Assembly (NCBI GenBank): GCA_900317825.1
Contig: ONIH01000001.1
Span: 62,001-126,000 of the forward strand
Reading direction: 5' to 3'
DNA: 64,000 nt
DNA from: an uncultured Lachnospiraceae bacterium
Lineage (GTDB): Bacteria > Bacillota > Clostridia > Lachnospirales > Lachnospiraceae
Position 1 is the stretch's first letter, and each line of letters begins with the position of its first letter. The notes under the pieces are model-generated. The model was given only the letters and a program-made list of their open reading frames with translations. It was not told the origin of the DNA and searched no databases. This document shows, in pieces, positions 35,137-43,657 of the stretch. The translations under genes were made by a program, and so were the position numbers.

Positions 35137-35700
35137 TTATTTTGCCTTTGCATAGCTTATCAGATGGGCTCTGGTAAGCGCGAGTCTTAGGGCATTTCCG
35201 ATGACTACGCAGAACGCGATCTTTAACGCGTCAAACGGCAGGAACGGGAAGACGCAGGTCGAAAGTCCGGCAATAAGCGTCACATGGTATGCAACCATGA
35301 ACCAGACGGTTCCGAAAAGGTAGCAGACAGCCAGTCCGAACACCATTCCGACGACCTGAAGTAGGTATTTTTTCGCGCCGGAAAAATGTGATGCCATATC
35401 TATGAAAAGTCCGGTGATGACTGCCATAATGACAAATCCGATCAGGTAGCCGCCTGTCGGTCCTACGAGCTTCGATACGCCGCCCTGGAACTGTGAAAAT
35501 ACAGGAAGTCCGGCCGCTCCGAGGAGCAGATAAATTACATAGGCGATAGTCCCGAACTTCGTTCCAAGTGCGAAAACGCACAGGTAAACGGAAACTACCG
35601 TAAGTGAAATCGGTACCGTTCCTATCGGAATCGAAAGCGGTCCTAAAATGCAGCAGACGGCAGCCATAAGCGCCGTAAACGTGATCTCTTTTACTTTCAT
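35137..35700 (-). CDS. bioY: Biotin transporter BioY
   Basis: Substrate-binding S component of an ECF-type biotin uptake system. 187 residues, six hydrophobic helices, with family signatures LTVVSVYLCVFALG, GLPVFSQFQGGVSKLVGPTGGYLIGF (split here for brevity) and a conserved PFLPFDALKIAF near the C-terminus. It would share an ECF energizing module encoded elsewhere. AAGGAGA upstream. Transcribed from the near-consensus promoter at 35726-35754. Confidence 0.93.
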   Translation of the reverse strand: MKVKEITFTALMAAVCCILGPLSIPIGTVPISLTVVSVYLCVFALGTKFGTIAYVIYLLLGAAGLPVFSQFQGGVSKLVGPTGGYLIGFVIMAVITGLFIDMASHFSGAKKYLLQVVGMVFGLAVCYLFGTVWFMVAYHVTLIAGLSTCVFPFLPFDALKIAFCVVIGNALRLALTRAHLISYAKAK

Positions 35701-35725
35701 AAGAGTCTCCTTTCATGTCCCGACC

Positions 35726-35754
35726 ATTTTATGTTTTTTCTATAAAGTTGTCAA
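35726..35754 (-). promoter_or_regulatory. Promoter of bioY
   Basis: On the minus strand TTGACA (35749-35754), 17-bp spacer, TAAAAT (35726-35731): nearly consensus. Confidence 0.8.
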
Positions 35755-35786
35755 CCCATATTTTTTCTGAAGAAAGCGATAAAGCC

Positions 35787-35879
35787 ATGCTTACAGCCAT
35801 GGGCCGTGATGTGACTCCGGACTGGGGCACGAACCCGAGCCAAGGCGCCGCTGATAACGCTGAAAAGGCAGTGTCATGA
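35787..35879 (+). other. Short coding-like frame between bioY and the ACP gene
   Basis: A plus-strand frame, MLTAMGRDVTPDWG... to TGA at 35879 (30 residues), open further upstream to about 35733. Its GC-rich third positions look like the genes of this genome, but there is no SD and it overlaps the bioY promoter region. It may be the 3' remnant of a lost gene. I do not recognise it. Confidence 0.3.
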
Positions 35880-35881
35880 CA

Positions 35882-36145
35882 TTATGCTTTAAGAGCCAGC
35901 TGTTCCTGCACCTTATCGATGACATCCTGTGCAGTGGACAGCCGGTCCCAGTCGGCATCCGGGACACGGATATCAAAGGCAGCTTCTACCTTTGACATTA
36001 TCATTATAAAATTCAGGGAATCTATTCCATTATCCCTGTTTATCACAGTATCCTTTGTGACAGTGTCGATAGAGAGATCCGGGCAGCAGATGCCAAGGAT
36101 CTCTTTTAATTTTTCAAAAATCTGATCATCAGTGTATTTACTCAT
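35882..36145 (-). CDS. Acyl carrier protein
   Basis: 87-residue acidic four-helix carrier. The phosphopantetheine attachment serine is in NGIDSLNFIMIMSKVE (Ser about 43). It is not the fatty-acid synthase AcpP of the fab operon but a dedicated carrier: it overlaps by 4 bases (ATGA) the gene of an acyl-activating ligase that would load it. The redox genes on the other strand are the likely users of the loaded carrier. Confidence 0.88.
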   Translation of the reverse strand: MSKYTDDQIFEKLKEILGICCPDLSIDTVTKDTVINRDNGIDSLNFIMIMSKVEAAFDIRVPDADWDRLSTAQDVIDKVQEQLALKA

Positions 36146-37398
36146 AGCTTATACCTCTGTATTTTTCCAGTGACAGTGCGGGGAAAATCCTCGCTGCGAA
36201 GCTCCACGGCAGGGACTTTCCGGCCGAGCGGCTTCGACTGATTATATTCATCTATTTTTGCTTTTATTTCAAAATCACGTTCAAAAGGCGCATGGACGAC
36301 GAGAGTCGGAATGCTTCCTCGCATCAAAAGAACGCATTTGGCACCGATCAGTGAAGAGATTTCACTTTCAATCTCCGGGCAGAAGATTTTTTCACCATTC
36401 GGGAGGACGAGCACATCGTCAGTCCGGCCTTTGATGTGGATGCAGCCGTTCTGGTCGATTTCTGCCAGGTCTCCGGTGTGAAGAAAGCCATCTGTCAGTT
36501 TCCGTGAAGTCTGCTCAGAGTCAAGATAGTAGCCGTCCATCAGGCAGGTCGTACGGATAAGAAGCTCGCCGCTTTCGCTTATCTTCGCCTTAGTATCCGG
36601 GCACGGGTGAAGAGTGAACGGGTCGTTATCATCTGTACTTATCGCAACGCCGCTCGCAGTCTCTGTAAGCCCGTAGCCGAAGCGGAGATGAATGCCTTTT
36701 TTAAGCACTTCATCGATCAGCTCCTGACTGCACGGGCCGGCGCCCACGAGGATCATCCGTAGCTCGTCGTTTAGCACGTCCGACCGAAGCATCAGTTCGA
36801 GAAGAGTAGGTACGACTGATAGCACCGTAGGGCGGTAGGCTTTAGTATCTGTCAGGAAGCCGTGGTAGCCTATCCCCAGGTCAATCTCAGCGCCGTTAGT
36901 CAGCGGCCAGAGAAAAGAGCAGATGAATCCGAACACGTGAAAGAGAGGAAGACACGACAGAAGCCTGTCATCAGAATGGCAGGCAAGCATCGCCTGACCA
37001 TTTGCGGCGCTTGAAAGAAGCGCCTCCTGGCTTAAGACCACAGCCTTGTTCCTCGAAGTAGTCCCCGATGTGAAAAATAAAAGCTTCCCGGGCAGATAGT
37101 TCTTATCGTAAGTCTCGTCACTGAAAATGGCCGGCTGTCCCGGAGCGCAGAGCACCGTCATGTGTCCTCCGCAGGCGGATGCCAGGCAGGTGATGATCCA
37201 CGATAGACGGAGTCCGTCGCGGACCTCGACAGTCTTTACGCCCTTCAGTTCGTGCATTTTTTCTATGACTTTTTCGTATAGCCCGTGGTAGGTAATAAAA
37301 GCGTCCGGCTCATCCGGAGAATACCGCAAAGCTATGCGCTCTCCGCACTCACGGTCCAGTTTTTCAAGCAGTGAAAGAAAGTTTTTTTCGGTCTCCAT
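36142..37398 (-). CDS. AMP-forming acyl-ACP synthetase-like ligase
   Basis: ANL-superfamily adenylating enzyme, 418 residues and so shorter than the usual 500-550; the N-terminal subdomain is reduced. Motifs: P-loop LFFTSGTTSRNKAV (about 107-120), FGYGLTETASG, HTGDLAEID, and the catalytic lysine near the C-terminus in RTVTGKIQRYKL. Coupled by ATGA to the ACP gene, so it probably activates a carboxylic acid and transfers it to that carrier. The acid is unknown. Divergent from the FAD/ferredoxin-reductase genes. Confidence 0.82.
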   Translation of the reverse strand: METEKNFLSLLEKLDRECGERIALRYSPDEPDAFITYHGLYEKVIEKMHELKGVKTVEVRDGLRLSWIITCLASACGGHMTVLCAPGQPAIFSDETYDKNYLPGKLLFFTSGTTSRNKAVVLSQEALLSSAANGQAMLACHSDDRLLSCLPLFHVFGFICSFLWPLTNGAEIDLGIGYHGFLTDTKAYRPTVLSVVPTLLELMLRSDVLNDELRMILVGAGPCSQELIDEVLKKGIHLRFGYGLTETASGVAISTDDNDPFTLHPCPDTKAKISESGELLIRTTCLMDGYYLDSEQTSRKLTDGFLHTGDLAEIDQNGCIHIKGRTDDVLVLPNGEKIFCPEIESEISSLIGAKCVLLMRGSIPTLVVHAPFERDFEIKAKIDEYNQSKPLGRKVPAVELRSEDFPRTVTGKIQRYKL

Positions 37399-37416
37399 GC
37401 TATTAGATTAACATAA

Positions 37417-37464
37417 ATGACAGTTTTCTACTATTCGTCATTTTGCATAAAAAATAGATGACAG
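37417..37464. promoter_or_regulatory. Repeated ATGAC motifs in the divergent intergenic region
   Basis: ATGACAG at 37417-37423 and again at 37458-37464, with the inverted GTCAT at 37437-37441. They lie between the divergent ligase and oxidoreductase genes and could be sites of a shared regulator. Confidence 0.35.
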
Positions 37465-37503
37465 ATTTGTGAAAATTGTACAGTATTTTTTTATCGGGAA
37501 TAA

Positions 37504-37512
37504 TGGTAAAAT
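37504..37512 (+). promoter_or_regulatory. Extended -10 promoter of the oxidoreductase cluster
   Basis: TGG-TAAAAT, about 85 bases upstream of the start codon; no good -35 at the usual distance. Confidence 0.5.
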
Positions 37513-37595
37513 CTATCTAGGAAACTTCTACGTATAGTTGTGGTTTCCTTAACTGATTTAAAATTGTTACAAAAGTATAAATGGAGGAATTTATT

Positions 37596-38957
37596 ATGAG
37601 ATTTGATCCACAGACGAAGATATGCATCATCGGAGGCGGCCCTGCAGGGCTTTCAGCAGCCATGTACTTAGAGAAGAAGGGCTACGAGAATTACACTATC
37701 CTCGAGAGAAACGGCTGGGTAGGCGGCAAGTGTCACTCACCTGAGTACAACGGGCGCAGATACGAGATGGGCGCCATCATGGGTGTTCCGTCATACTACG
37801 CAGTCCACGATGTCGAGCAGTTCTGCGGCTTCACGCATGACGGCCCGAAGCTGAATCGTGATTATAAGAATAAGGACGGAAAGGTCATCCATCCATTCGA
37901 CCCGAAGAAAAATCCACTAGGCATCCCAAGAATGCTCAAAATGAAGAACCAGATCAAGGAATTTGGAAGGCTCTTAGAGACGAAGTACAAGGGTTACGAT
38001 GTGAACGGCCACAGAGGAGTAGCTCAGGGACGTTACGACGGCTGGGACTGCACTCCATCACAGAATAAGGTCGAAGGAAAAAATGAGAACCTTAAGGACC
38101 TGGCAATGCCATTTAAGAAGTTCTGCGAAGTGAACGGAGTAGAGCTCGTGCAGGATGTCTGGATCGGACCATTCACTTCATTCGGCTACGGATACTTTGA
38201 TGAGATCCCGGCAGCTTACGTGCTTAAGTACCTCGATTTCCAGACCACGATGAATTTCGTGAACATAAACCTCTGGACCTGGAAGGACGGAACCCAGTCT
38301 ATCTGGGAGAGGCTTAATGACCACTTAAAGCATCCGGCAGTCCTGAATACGACTATTGAAAAAATAGAGCGTTCCAACGGAAAAGTATCAGTTACTGCAA
38401 ACGGTGAGACGACAGTCTATGACAAGCTGATCGTGACAGCACCGCTTCAGTACTTCGGCAAGTACGCTGATATCAGGGACGATGAGAAGAGCCATTTCGA
38501 TAAGATAGACTATGAGAGATATGATACGATGGCAGTACTGACGAAGCCTGAAGATCACCCAGAGATTTCCTACTATGTCTTCGAGAACATGACTCCGGAG
38601 AGACTCGGACACCTGATGGTCTACTACAGACGCTGGAGAGATGATATCAACCAGCCGATCGTGACCTACACGCTCAGAAAGCACAAGGGCGGACCGGAGC
38701 TTGACTATGAGAAGACGAAAAAGGTAGTCCTCGATGACTTAAAGACCATGAAGAATCCGGCTTCCGAGATGATAAATGAAGGCAAGTGGTACTACTTCCC
38801 GCATATTTTCTCGGATGACTATGCAGCAGGCTGGTACGACGATGTAGAAGCCATGCAGGATAAGTACGACACCTTCTATGCAGGCGAGGTCATGTCATTC
38901 GGCGATATGGACGAGACAGCAGAGTATTCTAAAGAGCTTGTAGAAAGGTTCTTCTGA
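37596..38957 (+). CDS. FAD-dependent amine-oxidase-like oxidoreductase
   Basis: 453-residue flavoprotein. Dinucleotide-binding motif CIIGGGPAGLSAAMYLEKKG at the N-terminus, followed by ERNGWVGGKCHSP, the GG-doublet typical of monoamine-oxidase/phytoene-desaturase enzymes. The C-terminal FAD motif is less clear (FYAGEVMSFG). No membrane segment. Start at 37596 with GGAGG 7 bases upstream. First gene of a three-gene plus-strand set with a second flavoprotein and a ferredoxin-reductase-like protein. Substrate unknown; the divergent ACP and ligase suggest an ACP-bound acyl group. Confidence 0.78.
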   Translation: MRFDPQTKICIIGGGPAGLSAAMYLEKKGYENYTILERNGWVGGKCHSPEYNGRRYEMGAIMGVPSYYAVHDVEQFCGFTHDGPKLNRDYKNKDGKVIHPFDPKKNPLGIPRMLKMKNQIKEFGRLLETKYKGYDVNGHRGVAQGRYDGWDCTPSQNKVEGKNENLKDLAMPFKKFCEVNGVELVQDVWIGPFTSFGYGYFDEIPAAYVLKYLDFQTTMNFVNINLWTWKDGTQSIWERLNDHLKHPAVLNTTIEKIERSNGKVSVTANGETTVYDKLIVTAPLQYFGKYADIRDDEKSHFDKIDYERYDTMAVLTKPEDHPEISYYVFENMTPERLGHLMVYYRRWRDDINQPIVTYTLRKHKGGPELDYEKTKKVVLDDLKTMKNPASEMINEGKWYYFPHIFSDDYAAGWYDDVEAMQDKYDTFYAGEVMSFGDMDETAEYSKELVERFF

Positions 38958-39014
38958 CCGAAAGCTTGTAGATGAGAACGAGTAGAAGACGAAGTTCGAA
39001 TCACAAGCGAGGCC

Positions 39015-39072
39015 GCTGTCTGAGATTAGTGAGGGCAAGCCAAAGGCGCAGCCCGAACTTAACTAAGACAGC
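39015..39072 (+). other. Structured intergenic element
   Basis: GCTGTCT (39015-39021) and AGACAGC (39066-39072) close an imperfect 22-bp stem that ends in GGGC (39033-39036) and GCCC (39051-39054) around a 14-base loop. There is no T-run after it, so it is not a typical terminator; it may stabilise or process the mRNA between the two flavoprotein genes. Confidence 0.5.
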
Positions 39073-39093
39073 TTCCTTAATGAATGAGGTATT

Positions 39094-40662
39094 ATGAGTT
39101 ATTACAAAGATAAATACGATGTCATCGTCATCGGCGGCGCCCTGGCAGGCATGAGCGCCGCCATGAAGCTGGCGACCGAGGGAAAGGATGTGCTTGTTTT
39201 AGAGCGGCATAACCTTCCCGGCGGAATCGCCACTTCATTCGTGCGTGACGGCATCGAGATAGAGGCGACCCTCCATGAGATGATGTCGATAGGCTCTGAT
39301 GAAAAGCCGCTCAAGCCGCTTTTTATCAGAAAGTACTTAGACGATATGAAGGTCGCGATAAACTGGCTCAGGGTTCCTGAAGCCTACCAGTTAGTATCAC
39401 CGGAGGATGGGATAGACATAGAGCTTCATGCCGGAAGACGCGACGACGGCACCTGGATCTGCGCAGATGAGATAGAGGCTCAGTACCCGGGTTCAAAGGA
39501 CGATGTAAACGCCCTCTTCGAGATCATGAAGCAGGTCTATGAGTCTGTCCTCTATTTAAACGAGCACACGATATCAAAGCTCGAGACTTTAAAAAATCAC
39601 GAAGCTCTGGCAAAGACAGCCGGCTACTCAGCTAAGGAAGTCATAGACCGGATGTTCCCGCATATGAGGCGTGAGGTAAAGCAGATCCTATCAGCTTACT
39701 GGATCTATGTAGGACAGCCGATGTCGTCTATGCCATTTACGATCTATTCTTTTCTTATGTCAGACTACATGCTCGGCGGCTCATTTGTGGCACGCGGATT
39801 TTCACATGAGATGAGTGTGGCTATGGCAGAGCGCTGCATGAACTTAGGCGTTCAGATGGAGTTCGGCCAGACAGTTGAAAAAATCCTGGTAAAGAACGGC
39901 CATGTCTACGGAGTCCGCACTGCACACGGCGAGGAGATCCACGCTGACTATATAGCATCAGCTCCTTATCCGAATGTCGTCTATGGCAAAATGATCGAAC
40001 CGCAGTCGGAAGTTCCTGCAGAAGCCAGAAAGTATGCAGATGCAATGCCTATGTCAGTCAGCTGTTTTTCAGTGGTTCTGCTCCTTGACGCCAGACCGGA
40101 GGATCTGAATATACATGCATATTCAGTATTCTCATCAGAGACATCGATGGACACCGACAAGTTCTGGGCGCAGGGAAAGCAACTGGGTAACTGGGACTAT
40201 CTGACCACTATCTGCCTTAACTACGCGAACCCGGAGGGCGTTCCGGACGGAATGACTTCTCTTTCTATTACGAACCTGCCGCTTCCGGAGTGCTTTGACG
40301 GCGTCACGGCAGATAACTACTTCGAGACGAAGAGACGGATAGCGTCTGAGATGATAGATCAGGTATCGAAGAGACTCGGAGTGAACCTGAAGGACTATAT
40401 ATACGATATCGAGGTCGAGACTCCGGTAACGATCTCACACTACACGGGAGATTACCGCGGAGGAATCTACGGCTATCAGCATTCGATGGATAATTCCGTT
40501 GTGGCGAGACTCGAGGACGTCGAGAGAGACCAGTACATAAAGGGACTCGTCGGCTGCGCCTCGCACCAGCTCGTCGGCGACGGCATGGCTTGTAACATAA
40601 ATAACGGCAAAATAGCTGCTACGATGATCCTTGCGGAAATGGAAAAGGAGGGTGCCAGATGA
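39094..40662 (+). CDS. FAD-dependent oxidoreductase, phytoene desaturase/retinol saturase-like
   Basis: 522-residue flavoprotein. N-terminal YDVIVIGGALAGMSAAMKLA and LERHNLPGGIATSF are the FAD motifs of the CrtI/CrtISO/RetSat group, and the C-terminal GLVGCASHQLVGDGMACNINNGK is the second FAD-contact motif of that group. Family members desaturate, isomerise or saturate long unsaturated chains. AATGAGG precedes the start. Its stop overlaps the ATG of the reductase-like gene (ATGA, 40659-40662), pointing to a direct electron-transfer partnership. Confidence 0.8.
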   Translation: MSYYKDKYDVIVIGGALAGMSAAMKLATEGKDVLVLERHNLPGGIATSFVRDGIEIEATLHEMMSIGSDEKPLKPLFIRKYLDDMKVAINWLRVPEAYQLVSPEDGIDIELHAGRRDDGTWICADEIEAQYPGSKDDVNALFEIMKQVYESVLYLNEHTISKLETLKNHEALAKTAGYSAKEVIDRMFPHMRREVKQILSAYWIYVGQPMSSMPFTIYSFLMSDYMLGGSFVARGFSHEMSVAMAERCMNLGVQMEFGQTVEKILVKNGHVYGVRTAHGEEIHADYIASAPYPNVVYGKMIEPQSEVPAEARKYADAMPMSVSCFSVVLLLDARPEDLNIHAYSVFSSETSMDTDKFWAQGKQLGNWDYLTTICLNYANPEGVPDGMTSLSITNLPLPECFDGVTADNYFETKRRIASEMIDQVSKRLGVNLKDYIYDIEVETPVTISHYTGDYRGGIYGYQHSMDNSVVARLEDVERDQYIKGLVGCASHQLVGDGMACNINNGKIAATMILAEMEKEGAR

Positions 40663-41861
40663 AGGTCAATGGATTTTTTAAAGACGTCACCGGAGCCTCC
40701 AGAGTCACAAAAGCCAGAAGAAAGCTGATAGAGTCCGGAAGTTCTGCAAATACTTACAGCGACCATATAAGGGAGATAGCACAGGAAGTCCACCCGAAGG
40801 TGACTCACGTCAGGGTCACGAAGGTCGAGGAAGTCTCGCCTACAGCGAGAAAATTCACCTTTGTGGCAGATGAGGGAGACGTACTTCCACCATTCCAGGC
40901 AGGGCAGTACTGCTCGCTTGACTTACAGATCGGTGATACTGTGACGACACGTCCTTACTCTATCTGCTCAGCGCCTTACCAGGCAAGGCAGGGCGAGGAT
41001 TCATTCTTTGAGCTCACTATAAGAAACGGAAAACCGGGAGTCGGTTTCGCTTCATCATGGCTATATGAGAACGTTCACGTAGGCGACAAGTTCACAGCGC
41101 ACCTGCCGTTCGGAGAATTCCACTATGAGCCGCTAAGAGATGCAAAGCACGTCGTGGCATTGGCCGGAGGATCTGGCATCACGCCGTTCTACTCGATGGC
41201 ACAGGAGATAGAGCACGGAACGCTTGACTGTGACCTGACGATCCTCTACGGCTCAGTTTCGACGAAGGACATCATCCTCGAGAAGCATATCAATCAGATA
41301 AAAAGCGACAGAGTCCGCTTTATAAATGTGATCTCAGGCGAGCCTGATTATGAAGGTGATAAGGGCTTCCTCTCGAGAGACATCATTAGGAAATACTCAG
41401 AGGGTGATCCATCTGATGGAAATACTTCTTACTTCGTCTGCGGTCCGCTCCCGATGTATCAGTTCGTAAGTGGAGAGCTCGCTGCTTTAAATGTGCCTCG
41501 CAGGCGGATCCGCATGGAAGTATTCGGAGCTCCGCGTGATGTGACAAAAGCTGAAGGCTATCCGGCTGATTTCAAGCCGCAGACCTTCAAGCTGACAGTC
41601 CAGAGGGGACTTGAGGAGACAGTCATAGACGCTTCCTCAGGCGAGCCATTCGCTGTATCGATGGAGCGTGCGGGCATCCCGAACAACACCCGTTGCCGTT
41701 CAGGAGCCTGCGGTTACTGCCGCGCGAAGCTCGTCTCGGGCGATGCCTTCATCCCGACAGAGGGTGACGGCCGACGCTGGGCCGACAAGAAGTATGGCTA
41801 CGTACACGCCTGCTCGACATATCCGATGAGCGACTGCACCATAAAGATCATAATCCAGTAA
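40659..41861 (+). CDS. Ferredoxin-reductase-like FAD/NAD protein with 2Fe-2S domain
   Basis: 400-residue electron-transfer protein. After an N-terminal segment of about 45 residues it has an FAD domain (RPYSICSA), an NAD domain (ALAGGSGITPFYSM and YFVCGPLPMY) and a C-terminal plant-type 2Fe-2S domain (CRSGACGYCRAKL, last Cys in HACSTYPMS). This is the arrangement of oxygenase and desaturase reductases. It probably moves electrons from NAD(P)H to, or from, the two neighbouring flavoproteins. ATGA overlap with the upstream gene. Confidence 0.88.
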   Translation: MKVNGFFKDVTGASRVTKARRKLIESGSSANTYSDHIREIAQEVHPKVTHVRVTKVEEVSPTARKFTFVADEGDVLPPFQAGQYCSLDLQIGDTVTTRPYSICSAPYQARQGEDSFFELTIRNGKPGVGFASSWLYENVHVGDKFTAHLPFGEFHYEPLRDAKHVVALAGGSGITPFYSMAQEIEHGTLDCDLTILYGSVSTKDIILEKHINQIKSDRVRFINVISGEPDYEGDKGFLSRDIIRKYSEGDPSDGNTSYFVCGPLPMYQFVSGELAALNVPRRRIRMEVFGAPRDVTKAEGYPADFKPQTFKLTVQRGLEETVIDASSGEPFAVSMERAGIPNNTRCRSGACGYCRAKLVSGDAFIPTEGDGRRWADKKYGYVHACSTYPMSDCTIKIIIQ

Positions 41862-41867
41862 ATACTG

Positions 41868-41893
41868 TCCCGGCTTTCCGGCCGGGACTTTTT
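41868..41893 (+). terminator. Intrinsic terminator of the redox cluster
   Basis: GTCCCGGC (41868-41875) and GCCGGGAC (41881-41888), 5-base loop, then TTTTT. The T-run leads directly into the next gene's -10. Confidence 0.85.
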
Positions 41894-41897
41894 GTAT

Positions 41898-41903
41898 TAT
41901 AAT
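41898..41903 (+). promoter_or_regulatory. -10 box of the glycosyltransferase gene
   Basis: TATAAT ends only 7 bases before the ATG at 41911, so the transcript would start at or next to the start codon. No clear -35. Confidence 0.45.
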
Positions 41904-41910
41904 GAATCCC

Positions 41911-42744
41911 ATGAATACAGAAAAAAAGCCGGCAGTCAGTGTTATCTGCCTTGCCTACAACCAGGAAAAGTACATAGCACAGTGCCTTAAGGGTTTTGCT
42001 ATGCAAAAGACTGACTTTGACTACGAGGTCTTAGTCCACGATGACTGTTCGACAGATGGGACGCTTGATATGATCCTCTCCTACGAAGAAAAATATCCGG
42101 ATATTTTTACAGTAGTAACAGAAGAGGAAAACCAGTACTCGAAGGATGTCGACATCTATGACGATATCATGATGCCTATAGCACAGGGTAAGTACATAGC
42201 GACCTGCGAAGGTGACGATTACTGGTGTGACGAGACGAAGCTGCAGAAGCAGTACGACTTTATGGAAAGCCACCCTGAGTGCTCGCTCGTCTGCCACAAC
42301 ACTCTTATGCATGACATGAGCAAAGCGGAGCCGGACAGCCCGTTTAACGGATGGACAGAGGTGCACCGGATGACAGAAGATGATGTCTTTATCGGATGGA
42401 ATGTGCACACTTCGTCTTATTTTTTCAGGAGGGAGTGCTTCGGCAGGAGGGATTTCGAGAGGCGGTACAGGATATTCGGGGACTTCATCGAACTGTGCAA
42501 CGCCAAGGACTACGGAGAAGTCTATTCACTTCCGGAGATTATGAGCGTGTATAATTTCAAAAACCCGGAGGGGCTTACTGTCGTTCAGAACCAGGACTTT
42601 AAGGAGTCGATGAAGCTCATCGAAGACCGGATAGAGTTCTTAAAGGAATACGATGAATACACTTCTCACAGGCATTCGGAGGTTATCATCAAACGTCTTA
42701 AGATGCAGATGAACGATCTGAAGGCAGCTCTTGGGAACCTGTAA
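41911..42744 (+). CDS. Family 2 glycosyltransferase
   Basis: 277-residue GT-A-fold transferase: VSVICLAYNQEKYIAQCL, VLVHDDCSTDGT, and the metal-binding EGDDYW (Asp-Asp) are family 2 features. The C-terminal part is helical (KESMKLIEDR). No membrane segment. ATG 41911 is preferred; the ATG at 41902 lies inside the -10 box. No SD is visible, so it may be translated from a leaderless mRNA. Acceptor and sugar unknown; no other polysaccharide genes adjoin it. Confidence 0.8.
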   Translation: MNTEKKPAVSVICLAYNQEKYIAQCLKGFAMQKTDFDYEVLVHDDCSTDGTLDMILSYEEKYPDIFTVVTEEENQYSKDVDIYDDIMMPIAQGKYIATCEGDDYWCDETKLQKQYDFMESHPECSLVCHNTLMHDMSKAEPDSPFNGWTEVHRMTEDDVFIGWNVHTSSYFFRRECFGRRDFERRYRIFGDFIELCNAKDYGEVYSLPEIMSVYNFKNPEGLTVVQNQDFKESMKLIEDRIEFLKEYDEYTSHRHSEVIIKRLKMQMNDLKAALGNL

Positions 42745-42751
42745 GAAAAGA

Positions 42752-42780
42752 TTGCATTTGCATACAGAAAATATTAGAAT
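42752..42780 (+). promoter_or_regulatory. Promoter of the ECF S-component gene
   Basis: TTGCAT (42752-42757), 17-bp spacer, TAGAAT (42775-42780). Confidence 0.6.
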
Positions 42781-42816
42781 ATAACCCATCAAAAAATAGA
42801 AAGGCTTTTATTTTCA

Positions 42817-43632
42817 ATGAACACGAAAAAAGAGACCCTCAGTATGGTGCTTACGGCACTTTTTACGGCAATCATCATTATCATGGCGTTTACGCCCCTG
42901 GGATACATTCCGCTTGGAGTCATTAACGCGACGATAATCCACATCCCGGTTATACTCGGAGCTATTTTCCTGGGACCGAAGAAGGGAGCATTCTTAGGCT
43001 TTATCTTCGGACTCACGAGCTTTATCAAGAACACGGTGACGCCGGCGACAGTCAGCGCCTTCGTATTCTCACCGGTGCTCGCGGCATCGCAGTTCGGAGT
43101 CAGCGGAGTCTTCAAGAGCGCGTTTATCTGCTTCGTTCCGCGAATTCTGGTCGGAGTATTCCCGTACTTCGTCTACGTCTTTATCAAATGGCTCTCATCG
43201 GGAAATGCTGCCAAGGTAAAAATGGCAGTGCTCGACGCGGTCATCAGCCTTATCGCTTTTGCGGGACTGGCACAGCTCCTCGGGAAGCAGATGAAGAGCG
43301 GTTCCACAGTGCTTGCAGTCGTGATTGCAGTAGCTATTTTTGCGGTACTTATGGTAGTCTCTGTAAAAAATGACACCGGCGTCATAGCCTATGCTTATGC
43401 CGGACTCACTGGAGCTCTTACGAATACACTTATAGTAATGCCTTCTATATACCTGCTCTACCACGATGCCTACGCAGCCGCTACGAATGTGGCTCAGGAC
43501 GCTCTCCTTGGCGTCATCGTCGGTGTCATCGGATTTAACGGAGTCATAGAGGCAGTGCTTGCAGCCATCATAGTTGCAGCGGTATCCGGCGCCTTAGTCC
43601 ATGTGGTGCCGACCTACGCCAACAGAAAGTAA
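42817..43632 (+). CDS. ECF transporter S component
   Basis: 271-residue membrane protein. The N-terminal MVLTALFTAIIIIMAF, GVINATIIHIPVILGAIFLGPKKG and GLTSFIKN are typical of ECF substrate-binding components (PF12822 type). It has more hydrophobic segments than the six of a minimal S component. The vitamin cannot be told from sequence. GAAAGG upstream. Followed 25 bases later by the HD-domain gene. Confidence 0.82.
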   Translation: MNTKKETLSMVLTALFTAIIIIMAFTPLGYIPLGVINATIIHIPVILGAIFLGPKKGAFLGFIFGLTSFIKNTVTPATVSAFVFSPVLAASQFGVSGVFKSAFICFVPRILVGVFPYFVYVFIKWLSSGNAAKVKMAVLDAVISLIAFAGLAQLLGKQMKSGSTVLAVVIAVAIFAVLMVVSVKNDTGVIAYAYAGLTGALTNTLIVMPSIYLLYHDAYAAATNVAQDALLGVIVGVIGFNGVIEAVLAAIIVAAVSGALVHVVPTYANRK

Positions 43633-43657
43633 AAGCCGCCTGAGGCGGGGAGGAATT

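Noticed and set aside
35137..35760. Riboswitch ahead of bioY
   Set aside because: The distance from promoter to start codon is too short for a known aptamer and no conserved core is visible.
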